The notes: generated by a model not told the origin, from the letters alone. A stretch of DNA of 64,000 nt from Agromyces subbeticus DSM 16689 (GCF_000421565.1 NZ_ATXG01000001.1:248001-312000); one strand, 5' to 3'; counted from the first letter of the stretch, positions 1 to 8,614 are shown. Numbers and translations: made by a program.

Positions 1-1
1 G

Positions 2-184
2 CTCGCCGACCTCGATCGCGAGCTCGCCGCGCAGCACATCGAACTGCGGTGCGCCGCGGTGCCCGAGTCGGGAGCGGCGACGGCGCGGAAGGGCAGCTGG
101 TTCACACGGCTCGAGCAGGAGGGACGGGTCTACCCGACCCTCGAGGCGGCTGTGCGGGCGCCGGTGAGGGCGGAGCCGGAGTAG
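2..184 (+). CDS. C-terminal fragment, probable SulP-family anion transporter (STAS end)
   Basis: Only the last 60 codons are present; the gene begins before the window. The visible peptide has the look of the tail of a STAS domain (L-x2-LDREL near its start, then an RVYPTLEAAV segment close to the end). STAS domains form the cytoplasmic C-terminus of SulP sulfate/bicarbonate transporters. It converges on the formylglycine-generating enzyme gene, and a sulfate transporter beside a sulfatase-maturation gene would make sense, but this is inference from a short fragment. A stand-alone STAS protein is the main alternative. Confidence 0.4.
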   Translation, partial: LADLDRELAAQHIELRCAAVPESGAATARKGSWFTRLEQEGRVYPTLEAAVRAPVRAEPE

Positions 185-206
185 CTCAGCAAGCGGTCTC
201 GCCGCG

Positions 207-1160
207 TCAGCTCACGTCGCGCACGCAGCGGAAGCCGATGTGCGTCGTCGCCGTGTCGTCGGCCTGCGGCGACCGCGCCGATGGGCGGTACCGCAGGCAG
301 TAGTCGGGCGAGCAGAGGTGCGATCCGCCCTTCAGCACGCGACGCGGAATGCGGGAGCCGGGCTCGGCGGATGCCGCGGCGAGCAGGTTCGGCCGCAGCT
401 GCGCGTCGACCGCTTCGACGCCCGGCGGGTTGTGGCGAGACGTGTAGAAGTCGGTGGTCCACTCCCACACGTTGCCCGTGACGTCGAAGAGCTCGTAGCC
501 GTTGGCCGCGAACGTCATGACGGGTGACGTGCCGACCCAGCCCTCGGCGCCGGTGTTGCGGTACGGGAACGAGCCCTGCCAGCGATTGACCATGAGCTCG
601 CCGTCGGGGAACTCCTCGTCGCCCCACGCGAAGCGTGCGCCATCGAGCCCGCCGCGGGCGGCGAACTCGAACTCGGCCTCGGTGGGCAGGCGCTTGCCGG
701 CCCATTCGGCGTACGCCGTGGCATCCGCGAAGCTCACCTGCACGACCGGGTGGTCGGCGCGCTCGGTGAGTGCATCGACGACAAGGCCATCGGGACGGGA
801 CGGCTCGGCGCCGAAGGGATGCCGCCAGCTCGCGCCTGCTCCCCAGCGCCACCACTGCCGCCACTCGCGCAGGTCGACCGGGCCGGCGGTCGGCGTGAAC
901 ACGAGCCCGCCCGGGACGAGGTCGGCGGCGTCGACACCGGGGAAGTCGGCAGGGTCCAGTGGCCGCTCGGCTACGGTGACGTAGCCCGTGGCCTCGACGA
1001 ACGCCGCGAACTGGGCGTTCGTGACGGGGTGCACGTCGATCTCGAACGGCCCGACCGTGCGTTCGTGCACGGGCGTCTCGTCGGCGTAGAACTCGGCCGA
1101 CCCCATCTGGAACGTGCCGCCCGCGAGGCGGGCCATCGGCGTGGTCGCGATCTTCACCAT
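207..1160 (-). CDS. Formylglycine-generating enzyme (sulfatase-activating)
   Basis: 317 residues covering the whole FGE-sulfatase fold: GGTFQMGS near residue 14, a KRLPTEAEFEFAARGG segment mid-protein, a GNVWEWT motif, and the C-terminal KGGSHLCSPDYCLRYRPSAR block. Cys283 and Cys288 in that block match the copper-binding cysteine pair of genuine FGE, which oxidises a sulfatase active-site cysteine to formylglycine; many family members lack the pair. No sulfatase gene lies in the window. The ATG at 1160 is used here, but a TAGGCT hexamer at 1164-1169 sits exactly 6 nt before the GTG at 1157, so translation may start there on a leaderless mRNA. Confidence 0.9.
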   Translation of the reverse strand: MVKIATTPMARLAGGTFQMGSAEFYADETPVHERTVGPFEIDVHPVTNAQFAAFVEATGYVTVAERPLDPADFPGVDAADLVPGGLVFTPTAGPVDLREWRQWWRWGAGASWRHPFGAEPSRPDGLVVDALTERADHPVVQVSFADATAYAEWAGKRLPTEAEFEFAARGGLDGARFAWGDEEFPDGELMVNRWQGSFPYRNTGAEGWVGTSPVMTFAANGYELFDVTGNVWEWTTDFYTSRHNPPGVEAVDAQLRPNLLAAASAEPGSRIPRRVLKGGSHLCSPDYCLRYRPSARSPQADDTATTHIGFRCVRDVS

Positions 1161-1163
1161 CCG

Positions 1164-1169
1164 AGCCTA
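1164..1169 (-). promoter_or_regulatory. -10 hexamer TAGGCT for the FGE gene
   Basis: TAGGCT on the minus strand, 6 nt before GTG 1157 and 3 nt before ATG 1160. It fits the TAnnnT-N6-RTG leaderless pattern seen repeatedly in this window. Confidence 0.5.
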
Positions 1170-1191
1170 CGGCCCGCATCGAGTTCTGCGT

Positions 1192-1246
1192 GAGGTGACG
1201 CAGATCTACCTTCCATGCCCATCCGAAGGTCGATTTGCGTCACTTC
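1192..1246. repeat. Left hairpin repeat of DUF559 cassette 1
   Basis: Inverted repeat: 1195-1213 (GTGACGCAGATCTACCTTC) pairs with 1225-1243 (GAAGGTCGATTTGCGTCAC) with 2 mismatches in 19, and the stem extends outward to 1192 and 1246. The same sequence recurs at 2264-2322 on the other side of the gene. This copy lies between two divergent start codons, so it is not a transcription terminator. Confidence 0.85.
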
Positions 1247-1349
1247 GGTCGGCGGCGACTCGTCCTCGGCAGGACGGACCAGCAGTCGGGCGTCCACAAA
1301 CGGGCTCGCGCGGTTGGGGGCGAGCTTGCCGGCGAGCAAGGGTGGTCGG

Positions 1350-2267
1350 ATGCCTCCCCGACAACAACTTCCCGATCACCTCGCAGCCCGGCCGTTCCGA
1401 GTACGCGATGCCGCCGCTTCGGGCATCGGTGAAGGACGACTCCGCGGCCCCGACCTGTCGAGACCGTTCCACGGCGTGCGGGCGAGTGCCGTCGAACCGC
1501 AGTCCCTGCTGTCGATGTGTGTTGCGTACTCTGCCCGAATGCGCGCGAGCGAGGTGTTCAGCCACGGAACGGCCGCGGAGTTGCACGGGCTCCCACTGCC
1601 GCGACGAATGCGTGGCCAACTGCACGTCGCAGCGTTCGTGCCGGAAGGGCTGCCGAGGGCCGCGGGAGTGCGCGGGCATCGTGCACAGCCCGGAGGCGTG
1701 CGGGTGGTTCGCCGGTTCGGGCTGTCGGTCGTCGACCCCGTCGATGCATGGTGCCAGCTCGCCGGTTCACTCACCGAGCGAGAACTCGTCGTCGCGGGTG
1801 ATGCCCTGGTTCGGCGGCAGCAACCGCTCGCCACGCTCGAGGAGCTGGAGCGTGAAGTCAGGCGTCGTGCGGGTCGACGTGGCCAGCGACGGCTGGTCGG
1901 CGCGCTCGGGAGGATCCGGCCGCGCACCGACTCGCCGCAGGAGACGGAGCTGCGGCTCGACATCGTCGACTTCGGCCTGCCCGAGCCCGAGGTGAACGTG
2001 GAGATCTCCGATCACGACGGGCGGCGGATTGCGATCGCTGACCTCGCGTTCTCCGCCTATCGAGTCGCAGCTGAGTACGACGGTGAGCATCACCGCACCG
2101 ATCGGCACCAATATGCCCGCGACGTTGATCGACTCGACGACGTCGTCCACGAGGGGTGGCGAATCGTGCGCTTCAACGCCTCCCACCGCGGCATCCTGCG
2201 CAGGCAACGTCTCGCGCGGCTGCGAGACGCCTTGATCGCATCTGGCTGGCGCCCGGATGTCTCGTGA
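1350..2267 (+). CDS. DUF559 / AbiEi-like protein with endonuclease-like C-terminus (cassette 1)
   Basis: 305 residues. The N-terminal part (LAARPFRVRDAAAS, LSRPFHGVR) looks like the winged-helix 'AbiEi-like' domain of actinobacterial DUF559 proteins. The C-terminal part (IADLAFSAYRVAAEYDG, then HRTDRHQYARDVDRLD and EGWRIVRF) resembles the Vsr/PD-(D/E)XK-like DUF559 fold with candidate acidic residues and a Q-Y-x-R-D motif. The start at ATG 1350 is the first that keeps the whole N-terminal domain; the frame is open further upstream. The TGA stop lies inside the right-hand hairpin. The real biological role of this family is not established; endonuclease activity is inferred from fold resemblance. 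Confidence 0.65.
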   Translation: MPPRQQLPDHLAARPFRVRDAAASGIGEGRLRGPDLSRPFHGVRASAVEPQSLLSMCVAYSARMRASEVFSHGTAAELHGLPLPRRMRGQLHVAAFVPEGLPRAAGVRGHRAQPGGVRVVRRFGLSVVDPVDAWCQLAGSLTERELVVAGDALVRRQQPLATLEELEREVRRRAGRRGQRRLVGALGRIRPRTDSPQETELRLDIVDFGLPEPEVNVEISDHDGRRIAIADLAFSAYRVAAEYDGEHHRTDRHQYARDVDRLDDVVHEGWRIVRFNASHRGILRRQRLARLRDALIASGWRPDVS

Positions 2268-2322
2268 GATGACGCGAATCGACCTTCCACACGTGCGGGA
2301 AGGTCGATTCGCGTCACTTCAC
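2264..2322. repeat. Right hairpin repeat of DUF559 cassette 1
   Basis: Perfect 19-bp inverted repeat, 2270-2288 (TGACGCGAATCGACCTTCC) with 2298-2316, extendable to about 25 bp per arm with two mismatches; loop ACACGTGCG. It starts inside the stop codon of the DUF559 gene and repeats the left hairpin at 1192-1246 in the same orientation. No T-run follows, so it is not a classical terminator. Confidence 0.9.
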
Positions 2323-2341
2323 CCGGGTGGGGGAAGAGGAG

Positions 2342-3685
2342 CTAGGGGAGCAGGCGCGTCGGGCCGCGGAAGAGGTAGGTCGTCTCGCGGATGGACTGCT
2401 CGCCGAGCATGAGCATCAGCACGCGGGCGAGGCCCATGCCGAAGCCGCCGTGCGGGGGCACGCCGTAACGGAAGAAGTCGAGGTAGAACTCGAGCTCTTC
2501 AGGCTCCATGCCCTTGTCGCGAGCCTGCTCGACGAGCACGTCGATGCGGTGCTCGCGCTGCGCGCCGGTCGAGATCTCGACGCCGTTGTAGATGAGGTCG
2601 TACGAGTTCGTGAGGCTCGAGTCGCCCTCGTGGCGCATGTGGTAGAACGGCCGGATGCTCGACGCGTAGTCGATGAGGAACACGAAGTCGTGCCCGAACG
2701 TCTCTTTGACGTAGGCCGAGATCTGGCGCTCGCCCTCGGGGTCCATGTCGTCGTCGGCGCGGGGGATCACGTAGCCGCGGTCGGCGACGATCTGCTTCGC
2801 CTCGGCGAGCGGGATGCGCGGGAACGGACGCGACGGCACCTGCAGTTCGATGCCGAACAGCTCGGCGATGTCGGCACCGTGCTTGGCGACGACGGCCTCG
2901 AAGCCGGCGACCATGAGCTCTTCGTGCAGCGCCATGACGTCTTCGTGCGAGTCGATCCAGCTGATCTCGGTGTCGACCGAGGTGAACTCGGTCGCGTGCC
3001 GCGAGGTGAACGAGGGGTCGGCGCGGAACGCGGGCCCGACCTCGAACACGCCGCCGAAGCCGGCCGCCTGCGCCATCTGCTTGAAGAACTGCGGGCTCTG
3101 CGCGAGGTACGCCTTGGTCTCGAAGTACTCGACCTCGAAGAGCTCTGCGCGAGACTCCGACGCCGAGGCCATGAGCTTCGGCGTGTGAATCTCGATGAGC
3201 CCCTTCTCGACCCACACGCCGCGAAGCGCGTGGAGGAAGGTGGTCTGGATGCGGAAGATGAGCGCCTGCTTCGGGTGACGCAGGTCGAGGAAGCGCCAGT
3301 CCATGCGCTTGTCGAGGCTCGAGTCGGCCGCGATCGGCGTCTCGGGGTTCGCGGCAGTGACGACGTCGAACTCGCGGATCTTCACCTCGAGGCCGCCGAG
3401 CTTGACGCGCTCGTCGTGCTTGAGCTCGCCGGTCACGGTGATGAACGAGCCGTGCGAGAGCGCCGAGATGGCCTCGGTCGTCGCGAGGCGAGCGGATGCC
3501 GCGACGTCCGTTGCATCTTCGACCTCGCGCGTCGCGGGGTTCACGAGCTGCACCGCGCCCGACTCATCGCGAAGGATGACGAACTGCACCTTCTTCTGAT
3601 CACGCACCGTCTCGACCCATCCGGACACGGTGACGGGGCCGTCGGGGAGCGCGGCGAGGTTCTTGACGAGGGTGCGGGTGTTCAC
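2342..3685 (-). CDS. aspS: Aspartate--tRNA(Asp/Asn) ligase, archaeal-type
   Basis: Charges tRNA with aspartate in the cytoplasm. 447 residues, with an N-terminal OB-fold (VSGWVETVRD), class II motif 2 (FRADPSFTSRHATEFTSVD) and motif 3 (GGFGMGLARVLMLML). It is about 140 residues shorter than standard bacterial AspRS and lacks the inserted GAD domain, as in the archaeal/eukaryotic type; such enzymes in bacteria are often non-discriminating and also make Asp-tRNA(Asn) for GatCAB. The GTG start at 3685 is chosen because the OB-fold begins at once, and a TAGGAT -10 box lies 8 nt upstream. Whether it is non-discriminating cannot be told from this window. Confidence 0.93.
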   Translation of the reverse strand: MNTRTLVKNLAALPDGPVTVSGWVETVRDQKKVQFVILRDESGAVQLVNPATREVEDATDVAASARLATTEAISALSHGSFITVTGELKHDERVKLGGLEVKIREFDVVTAANPETPIAADSSLDKRMDWRFLDLRHPKQALIFRIQTTFLHALRGVWVEKGLIEIHTPKLMASASESRAELFEVEYFETKAYLAQSPQFFKQMAQAAGFGGVFEVGPAFRADPSFTSRHATEFTSVDTEISWIDSHEDVMALHEELMVAGFEAVVAKHGADIAELFGIELQVPSRPFPRIPLAEAKQIVADRGYVIPRADDDMDPEGERQISAYVKETFGHDFVFLIDYASSIRPFYHMRHEGDSSLTNSYDLIYNGVEISTGAQREHRIDVLVEQARDKGMEPEELEFYLDFFRYGVPPHGGFGMGLARVLMLMLGEQSIRETTYLFRGPTRLLP

Positions 3686-3693
3686 GATCGACC

Positions 3694-3699
3694 ATCCTA
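3694..3699 (-). promoter_or_regulatory. -10 hexamer TAGGAT for aspS
   Basis: TAGGAT on the minus strand, 8 nt before the GTG start of aspS, with no Shine-Dalgarno between them. Likely a leaderless or very short-leader transcript. Confidence 0.45.
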
Positions 3700-3753
3700 C
3701 CCGTGGGGGTTTCACCGGCCCGGCGCACGGCGGATTCAAAGGGAAGGCCTCTC

Positions 3754-3759
3754 TAGACT
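3754..3759 (+). promoter_or_regulatory. -10 hexamer TAGACT for the phosphatase/cytochrome c biogenesis operon
   Basis: TAGACT ending 7 nt before GTG 3767. As the first gene of a coupled series (to 7465), this is the likely operon promoter. Confidence 0.5.
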
Positions 3760-3766
3760 GGAAGCC

Positions 3767-4411
3767 GTGCCGGCCGAGCAGATCCATCTCGTGCGCCATG
3801 GCGAGGTGTTCAACCCCCAGGGCGTGCTCTACGGTCGGTTGCCCGGCTACGGGCTCTCCGATCTCGGTCGCCGCATGGCGCAGGCGGCCGCCGACGATCT
3901 CGTCGCCCGCGACCGTCCGGTGAGCGCCCTCATCTCTTCCCCGCTGCAGCGCACGCAGCAGTCGTCGGAGCCGGTCGCCGCGGCGTTCGCCCTCGAGCCG
4001 GCGCTCGAGGATCGGGTGATCGAGCCCGAGAACCGCTTCGAGGGCAGGCGCATGCGCGGCGTCGACGGTGCACTCCGCGACATCCGCAACTGGCCGCTGC
4101 TCATCAACCCGTGGGAGCCGAGCTGGGGCGAGCCGTTCCGTTCGATCGCCGATCGCATGCTCGCAGCCATCGACGATGCCTGGCAGGCCGCCGACGGCGG
4201 AGACGTCGTGATCGTCAGCCATCAGCTGCCGATCTGGATGGTGCACCGTCGACTCGCCGGCCTCTCGCTCTCGCACGACCCCCGCCGTCGCCGGTGCGCC
4301 CTCTCGAGCGTCACCACGCTCGAGCGCCGTGGTGCCCGGTTCGTCGAGGTCGGCTACGCGGATCCTGCGGCGGGGCTCGCCGCCGAAGCCACAGATGTAG
4401 GAGCAGTGTGA
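3767..4411 (+). CDS. Histidine phosphatase family protein
   Basis: 214 residues of the phosphoglycerate-mutase-like superfamily. The RHG signature is at residues 10-12 (LVRHGE; catalytic His11), a second conserved arginine sits in SSPLQRTQQS, and the second catalytic histidine is in VIVSHQLPIW near residue 150. The GTG start is chosen because the catalytic strand begins immediately after it. The stop overlaps the ATG of the thioredoxin-like gene (ATGA), so the two are translationally coupled. The substrate is unknown. The gene's fixed place in front of the cytochrome c biogenesis genes is seen, but does not reveal its job. Confidence 0.85.
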   Translation: MPAEQIHLVRHGEVFNPQGVLYGRLPGYGLSDLGRRMAQAAADDLVARDRPVSALISSPLQRTQQSSEPVAAAFALEPALEDRVIEPENRFEGRRMRGVDGALRDIRNWPLLINPWEPSWGEPFRSIADRMLAAIDDAWQAADGGDVVIVSHQLPIWMVHRRLAGLSLSHDPRRRRCALSSVTTLERRGARFVEVGYADPAAGLAAEATDVGAV

Positions 4412-5013
4412 TGCGCAAGCGGCGCTCGATGATGATGGCGGTGGCCGTGGCATCCGCCCTGCTGCTGGCGGGCTGCACGAGCGGCAACGACGACCTCGCC
4501 GACCAGTTCGCCGAGGGCAGCGGCAAGAACTACATCGCGGGCGACGGCACGATCACGGTCTACGACGCCTCCGACCGCGGCGAGCCGATCGAGTTCGCCG
4601 GCGAGACCGTCGAGGGCGAGTCCTTCGACTCGGCGGATGCCGCGGGCAAGGTGCAGGTCGTCAACTTCTGGTACGCGGGCTGCGCGCCGTGCCGGGTCGA
4701 GGCCCCCATCCTGCAGGAGGTCTACGACGGCATCGACGCCGACGACGTGAGCTTCACCGGCGTGAACGTGCGCGACCAGGCCGCCAACGCGGCCTCCTTC
4801 GAGAAGGACTACGGCATCAGCTTCCCGTCGGTGCTCGACGTCGCGAGCGGTGAAGCCCAGCTCGCGTTCGCCGGCCGGGTACCGCCCGCCGCGGTGCCGA
4901 CGACGATCGTGCTCGACCAAGACGGCAAAGTGGCGGCTCGCGTGCTCGGCCAGCTGAAAGACGCGTCGATCCTCGAGACGATCATCGACGACCTCCTCGC
5001 CGAGCGGGCCTAG
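4411..5013 (+). CDS. ResA/TlpA-like thiol:disulfide lipoprotein
   Basis: 200 residues. A lipoprotein signal peptide ends in the lipobox LLAGC (Cys22), so the protein is tethered outside the membrane. The thioredoxin fold carries the C-A-P-C redox motif at Cys91/Cys94 in FWYAGCAPCR and a conserved cis-proline in AAVPTTIVLD. By family it reduces the haem-binding CXXCH cysteines of apocytochrome c, with electrons from CcdA encoded just downstream. ATG 4411 overlaps the previous stop; 3 nt separate it from ccdA. Confidence 0.9.
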   Translation: MRKRRSMMMAVAVASALLLAGCTSGNDDLADQFAEGSGKNYIAGDGTITVYDASDRGEPIEFAGETVEGESFDSADAAGKVQVVNFWYAGCAPCRVEAPILQEVYDGIDADDVSFTGVNVRDQAANAASFEKDYGISFPSVLDVASGEAQLAFAGRVPPAAVPTTIVLDQDGKVAARVLGQLKDASILETIIDDLLAERA

Positions 5014-5016
5014 CGC

Positions 5017-5769
5017 ATGGGCGCGGGCGAGATCGTGCTGAACGGGCAGCTGCTCGCGGCGATGCCGATCGCGCTCGCAGCGGGACTCGTCTCGTTCCTC
5101 TCTCCGTGCGTGCTGCCGCTCGTGCCGGGTTACCTCGGTTACCTCGGCGGGTTCACGGATGCCTCGGCCGACGCCGCCACCGAGCGCAAGAACCGGCGCC
5201 GCCTGCTGCTCGGGGTGCTGCTCTTCGTGGCCGGCTTCACCGTGGTGTTCGTGTCGTTCAACCTCGTCGCGGGCGTCGCCGGCGCGTGGCTGCTGCAGTA
5301 CTCCGACCTCATCGTGCGCATCGCGGGCGTGCTGCTGATCGTCATGGGGCTCGTCTTCATCGGGCAGTTCACGTTCATGCAGCGCACGATCAAGCCGTCG
5401 TGGCGCCCGGCGACCGGACTCGCCGGGGCGCCCCTGCTCGGCATCGTCTTCGGCATCGGCTGGACGCCCTGCATCGGCCCGACCCTCGCCGTCGTGCTCG
5501 CCCTCAGCGCCGACTCCGCCTCTGCCGGCCGCGGCGTGCTGCTCGGCCTCGCCTACTGCGTCGGCCTCGGCATCCCGTTCCTGCTCGTCGCCGCCGGCTT
5601 CAGCTGGGTCACGGGCTCGCTCTCCTTCCTCCGCCGCCACATCCGTGCGATCAACATCGCGGGCGGCACGCTGCTGATCCTCATCGGCGTGCTCATGGTG
5701 TCGGGAATCTGGTCCATCTGGATGTACGAACTGCAGGCGGTGATCACGGGTTTTGTCCCCGCAATCTGA
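5017..5769 (+). CDS. ccdA: Cytochrome c biogenesis protein CcdA
   Basis: 250 residues, six hydrophobic segments. The redox cysteines are in the two pseudo-symmetric motifs [12 protein letters not shown] (Cys31) and [10 protein letters not shown] (Cys152). CcdA passes reducing equivalents from cytoplasmic thioredoxin across the membrane to the ResA-like protein. It begins 3 nt after that gene and overlaps the start of resB. Confidence 0.93.
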   Translation: MGAGEIVLNGQLLAAMPIALAAGLVSFLSPCVLPLVPGYLGYLGGFTDASADAATERKNRRRLLLGVLLFVAGFTVVFVSFNLVAGVAGAWLLQYSDLIVRIAGVLLIVMGLVFIGQFTFMQRTIKPSWRPATGLAGAPLLGIVFGIGWTPCIGPTLAVVLALSADSASAGRGVLLGLAYCVGLGIPFLLVAAGFSWVTGSLSFLRRHIRAINIAGGTLLILIGVLMVSGIWSIWMYELQAVITGFVPAI

Positions 5770-7465
5770 CCCGGGTGCGCCCTCGCGGCCCGCCGACCAC
5801 ATCGACTCGGTCGAGCCGGATGCCGCCGAGGCATCCGTCACTGGGCCGAAGCTCGGCTTCGTCGGCTGGGTCCGCTTCGGCTGGCGTCAGCTCACGAGCA
5901 TGCGCACCGCACTGCTGCTGTTGCTGCTGCTCGCGATCGCCGCGGTGCCCGGCTCGCTCGTGCCGCAGCGCTCGAGCGACCCCAACGGCGTCACCCAGTA
6001 CTTCGACGACAACCCGAGGCTCGCGCCCATTCTCGACAGCGTGCAGATGTTCGACGTCTACACCTCGGCGTGGTTCTCGGCGATCTACCTGCTGCTGTTC
6101 GTCTCGCTCATCGGCTGCATCATCCCGCGCACGAAGCACCACTTCGAGGCGTTGCGGGCGCGGCCGCCGCGCACGCCCGTGCGGTTGTCGCGGCTCGCGG
6201 GGTTCACCGAACGCGAACTGCCGGTTTCGACAGGCTCGACCAGTGACGCAGCGGCCGAGGCATCGATCGACGCCGCCTCGAAGCAACTGCGGCAGGCGGG
6301 CTACCGCGTTGAGCGCTACGCCTTGCGCGGGGAGCCATCGGTCTCGGCCGAGCGCGGCTATCTGCGCGAGACCGGCAACCTCGTCTTCCACACGGCGCTG
6401 CTCGGCGTGCTCGTGGCCGTCGGCTTCGGCGGCGGCTTCGGCTTCTCGGGGCAGCGCGTGATCGTCGAGGGACAGACCTTCGTCAACACGCTCGCGGCAT
6501 TCGACTCGTTCAATCCCGGCCGCTTCTTCAACGACACCCGACTGACGCCCTACCGGCTCTCGCTCGAGAACCTCGACGCCGTCTACGAGACCCGCAATCA
6601 AGACGCGATCGGCCAGCCCATCGACTTCACCGCGCACGTGACGGTGCAGGGGCAGCAGGGCGAGGCCGAGGAGCGCACCGTCAAGGTCAACGAGCCGCTC
6701 TACACGCACGGCACCGACGTCTACCTGCTCGGCAACGGCTACGCGCCGACGATCACGGTGAAGAACGCCGCGGGCGAGGTCGTGTTCACCGACGCGGTGC
6801 CGTTCCTGCCGCAAGACGCGAACCTCACCTCGATCGGCGTCGTGAAGGTGCCCGACGGCATGCCGGAGCAGCTCGGCATGGTCGGCTTCTTCTACCCGAC
6901 GCAGAGCGAACTCACCACGGGCGCCTACACCTCGAGCTATCCCGACCTGATCCTGCCTGTGCTCACGCTCAACGTCTACGAGGGCGATCTCGGCATCGAC
7001 GAGGGCACACCGACCTCGGTGTACACGCTCGATCCGTCGACCATGGAACAGCTCACGGGTGGCGACACGGGCGTCGACTCGATCGAGCTCAAGCCCGGCG
7101 AGACCGCCGAACTGCCGAACGGGCTCGGCACGGTCACGTTCGACGATGCGACCCCCGAGTCGTCGAGCACGGATGCCGCAGACGGCGACTACTCGCAGAG
7201 CGTGCCGCGCTTCGCGAGCTTCGACATCCACCACGACCCGACGCAGATCTGGGTGCTGATCTTCGCCGCGCTGATCCTCGGCGGCCTGCTCGTCTCGCTC
7301 TTCGTGCCGCGCCGTCGCATGTGGGTGAAGGCCGTGACGAAGCCCGACGGCCGGGTCGTGCTCGAGTACGCGGCACTCGCCCGCGGTGAGGACCCGGGCC
7401 TCGAAGAGGCAGTGACCTCGTTCGCCGACAAGCACGCCGGGCCGCGGCCATCGCCGGTCGAGTAG
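5753..7465 (+). CDS. resB: Cytochrome c biogenesis protein ResB
   Basis: 570 residues. ResB with CcsB forms the system II haem transporter and cytochrome c synthase. Hydrophobic segments lie near residues 50-70 and 100-125, another near 210 ([20 protein letters not shown]), and a last one near 500 after a large extracytoplasmic domain. The TTG start overlaps ccdA by 17 nt; no better start keeps the first membrane segment. Residues about 157-163 (PVSTGST) are encoded by a repeat piece (GGTTTCGACAGGCTCGACC), and the TAG stop itself lies in the palindromic repeat 7454-7535, so both are marks of repeat insertion. Confidence 0.92.
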   Translation: MSPQSDPGAPSRPADHIDSVEPDAAEASVTGPKLGFVGWVRFGWRQLTSMRTALLLLLLLAIAAVPGSLVPQRSSDPNGVTQYFDDNPRLAPILDSVQMFDVYTSAWFSAIYLLLFVSLIGCIIPRTKHHFEALRARPPRTPVRLSRLAGFTERELPVSTGSTSDAAAEASIDAASKQLRQAGYRVERYALRGEPSVSAERGYLRETGNLVFHTALLGVLVAVGFGGGFGFSGQRVIVEGQTFVNTLAAFDSFNPGRFFNDTRLTPYRLSLENLDAVYETRNQDAIGQPIDFTAHVTVQGQQGEAEERTVKVNEPLYTHGTDVYLLGNGYAPTITVKNAAGEVVFTDAVPFLPQDANLTSIGVVKVPDGMPEQLGMVGFFYPTQSELTTGAYTSSYPDLILPVLTLNVYEGDLGIDEGTPTSVYTLDPSTMEQLTGGDTGVDSIELKPGETAELPNGLGTVTFDDATPESSSTDAADGDYSQSVPRFASFDIHHDPTQIWVLIFAALILGGLLVSLFVPRRRMWVKAVTKPDGRVVLEYAALARGEDPGLEEAVTSFADKHAGPRPSPVE

Positions 7466-7535
7466 GCCCGCCAGGGCCGTATCGAGACCTCGCGACAGGT
7501 CTCGATACGCTCGCTGGCGCTCGCTACTCGACCGG
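7454..7535. repeat. Interspersed palindromic repeat between resB and ccsB
   Basis: Outer arms CCGGTCGAGTAG (7454-7465) and CTACTCGACCGG (7524-7535) are exactly complementary; inner arms TATCGAGACCT (7480-7490) and AGGTCTCGATA (7497-7507) also pair. Members of the same family occur at about 20325-20414, 31593-31664 and 42850-42889. The resB stop codon is the TAG inside the left arm. Confidence 0.85.
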
Positions 7536-7555
7536 CGGGAACACACACTTCGACG

Positions 7556-7561
7556 TAAGGT
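7556..7561 (+). promoter_or_regulatory. -10 hexamer TAAGGT for ccsB
   Basis: TAAGGT ending 6 nt before GTG 7568. The palindrome at 7454-7535 separates ccsB from resB, so ccsB probably has its own leaderless promoter here. Confidence 0.5.
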
Positions 7562-7567
7562 AGAACA

Positions 7568-8614
7568 GTGCAGTTGACGCTCGACGAGATCTCCATCCTC
7601 TGCGTGTACTCGGCCATGGTCGTCTACGCGATCGCCTTCATCGCGTTCTCGATCGACCTCGCCAAGCGCTCGGCGGCTGCCACAGCGGCAACGGATGCCG
7701 CTCTCGTCGAGGCGAAGCAGGCGGTCGCCGTCGGTGCCGCCTCCGATGCCACGGCAGGCACGGGCTCCACGGCCACCGCCGCGCCCGGGGCATCCGCTCG
7801 ACCGTCGAAGACCGCCGCCGGTACCGGCACCGGTGCCGTCGCCTACGGCCGCTCGCCCTCGCTGCGTGTCGGCGTCGCGATGACGGTGCTCGCCTGGCTG
7901 CTGCACCTCACGGCCGACGTGACGCGCGGCTTCGCCGCGGGCCGGGTGCCGTGGGCCAACATGTACGAATTCGCGCTCACGGGCACGCTCATCATCACCA
8001 CGGTCTTCCTCGTGGTGATCGTGATCTCGAAGCACGACCTGCGGTTCCTCGGCACCTTCGTCACGGGCCTCGTGCTCGTGCTGCTCGGCGTCGCGGCGCT
8101 GAACTTCTACGTGAGCCCGATTCCGCTGCCGCCGGCGCTGCAGTCGGTCTGGCTCGTGATCCACGTGTTCGTGGCGAGCGCCTCGGTCGGCCTCTTCGCG
8201 CTCGGCTTCGCGCTCTCGGTCGTGCAGCTCATGCAGTCGCGTCGCGAGGCGCTCCTCGACACCGCGAAGGCGGCGAAGGCCACGTTCCTCGCGACGCTGC
8301 CCGACTCGGTCACCCTCGAGAATCTCGCCTACCGGGTCAACATCATCGGCTTCATCATGTGGACCTTCACGCTCATGGCCGGGTCGATCTGGGCCGAGAA
8401 GGCCTGGGGCCGTTACTGGGGCTGGGACACCAAAGAGGTGTGGACCTTCATCATCTGGGTGGTCTACGCCGGCTACATCCACGCTCGCGCGACGCGCGGC
8501 TGGCGCGGCTCGCGTTCGGCCTGGCTCGCGATCATCGGCTTCTCGGCGGTGCTGTTCAACTTCACCGTGGTCAACCTCTTCTTCAAGGGACTGCACGCCT
8601 ACTCGGGCCTCTGA
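7568..8614 (+). CDS. ccsB: Cytochrome c biogenesis protein CcsB/ResC (haem handling)
   Basis: 348 residues, multiple membrane segments. The haem-handling tryptophan-rich motif WGRYWGWDTKEVW lies around residue 280, with the conserved histidine-containing flanking segments of the HCP superfamily (LLHLTADVTRG, VIHVFVASASVG). Residues 40-95 are an Ala/Thr-rich linker without obvious function. GTG 7568 is preceded at 6 nt by TAAGGT. It works with ResB to deliver haem and ligate it to reduced apocytochrome c. Confidence 0.92.
   Translation: MQLTLDEISILCVYSAMVVYAIAFIAFSIDLAKRSAAATAATDAALVEAKQAVAVGAASDATAGTGSTATAAPGASARPSKTAAGTGTGAVAYGRSPSLRVGVAMTVLAWLLHLTADVTRGFAAGRVPWANMYEFALTGTLIITTVFLVVIVISKHDLRFLGTFVTGLVLVLLGVAALNFYVSPIPLPPALQSVWLVIHVFVASASVGLFALGFALSVVQLMQSRREALLDTAKAAKATFLATLPDSVTLENLAYRVNIIGFIMWTFTLMAGSIWAEKAWGRYWGWDTKEVWTFIIWVVYAGYIHARATRGWRGSRSAWLAIIGFSAVLFNFTVVNLFFKGLHAYSGL

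Noticed and set aside
2264-2322. Plain bidirectional terminator between the convergent DUF559 and aspS genes
   Set aside because: Possible for this copy alone, but the twin copy at 1192-1246 lies between divergent starts, and neither has a T-run. The paired arrangement needs another explanation.
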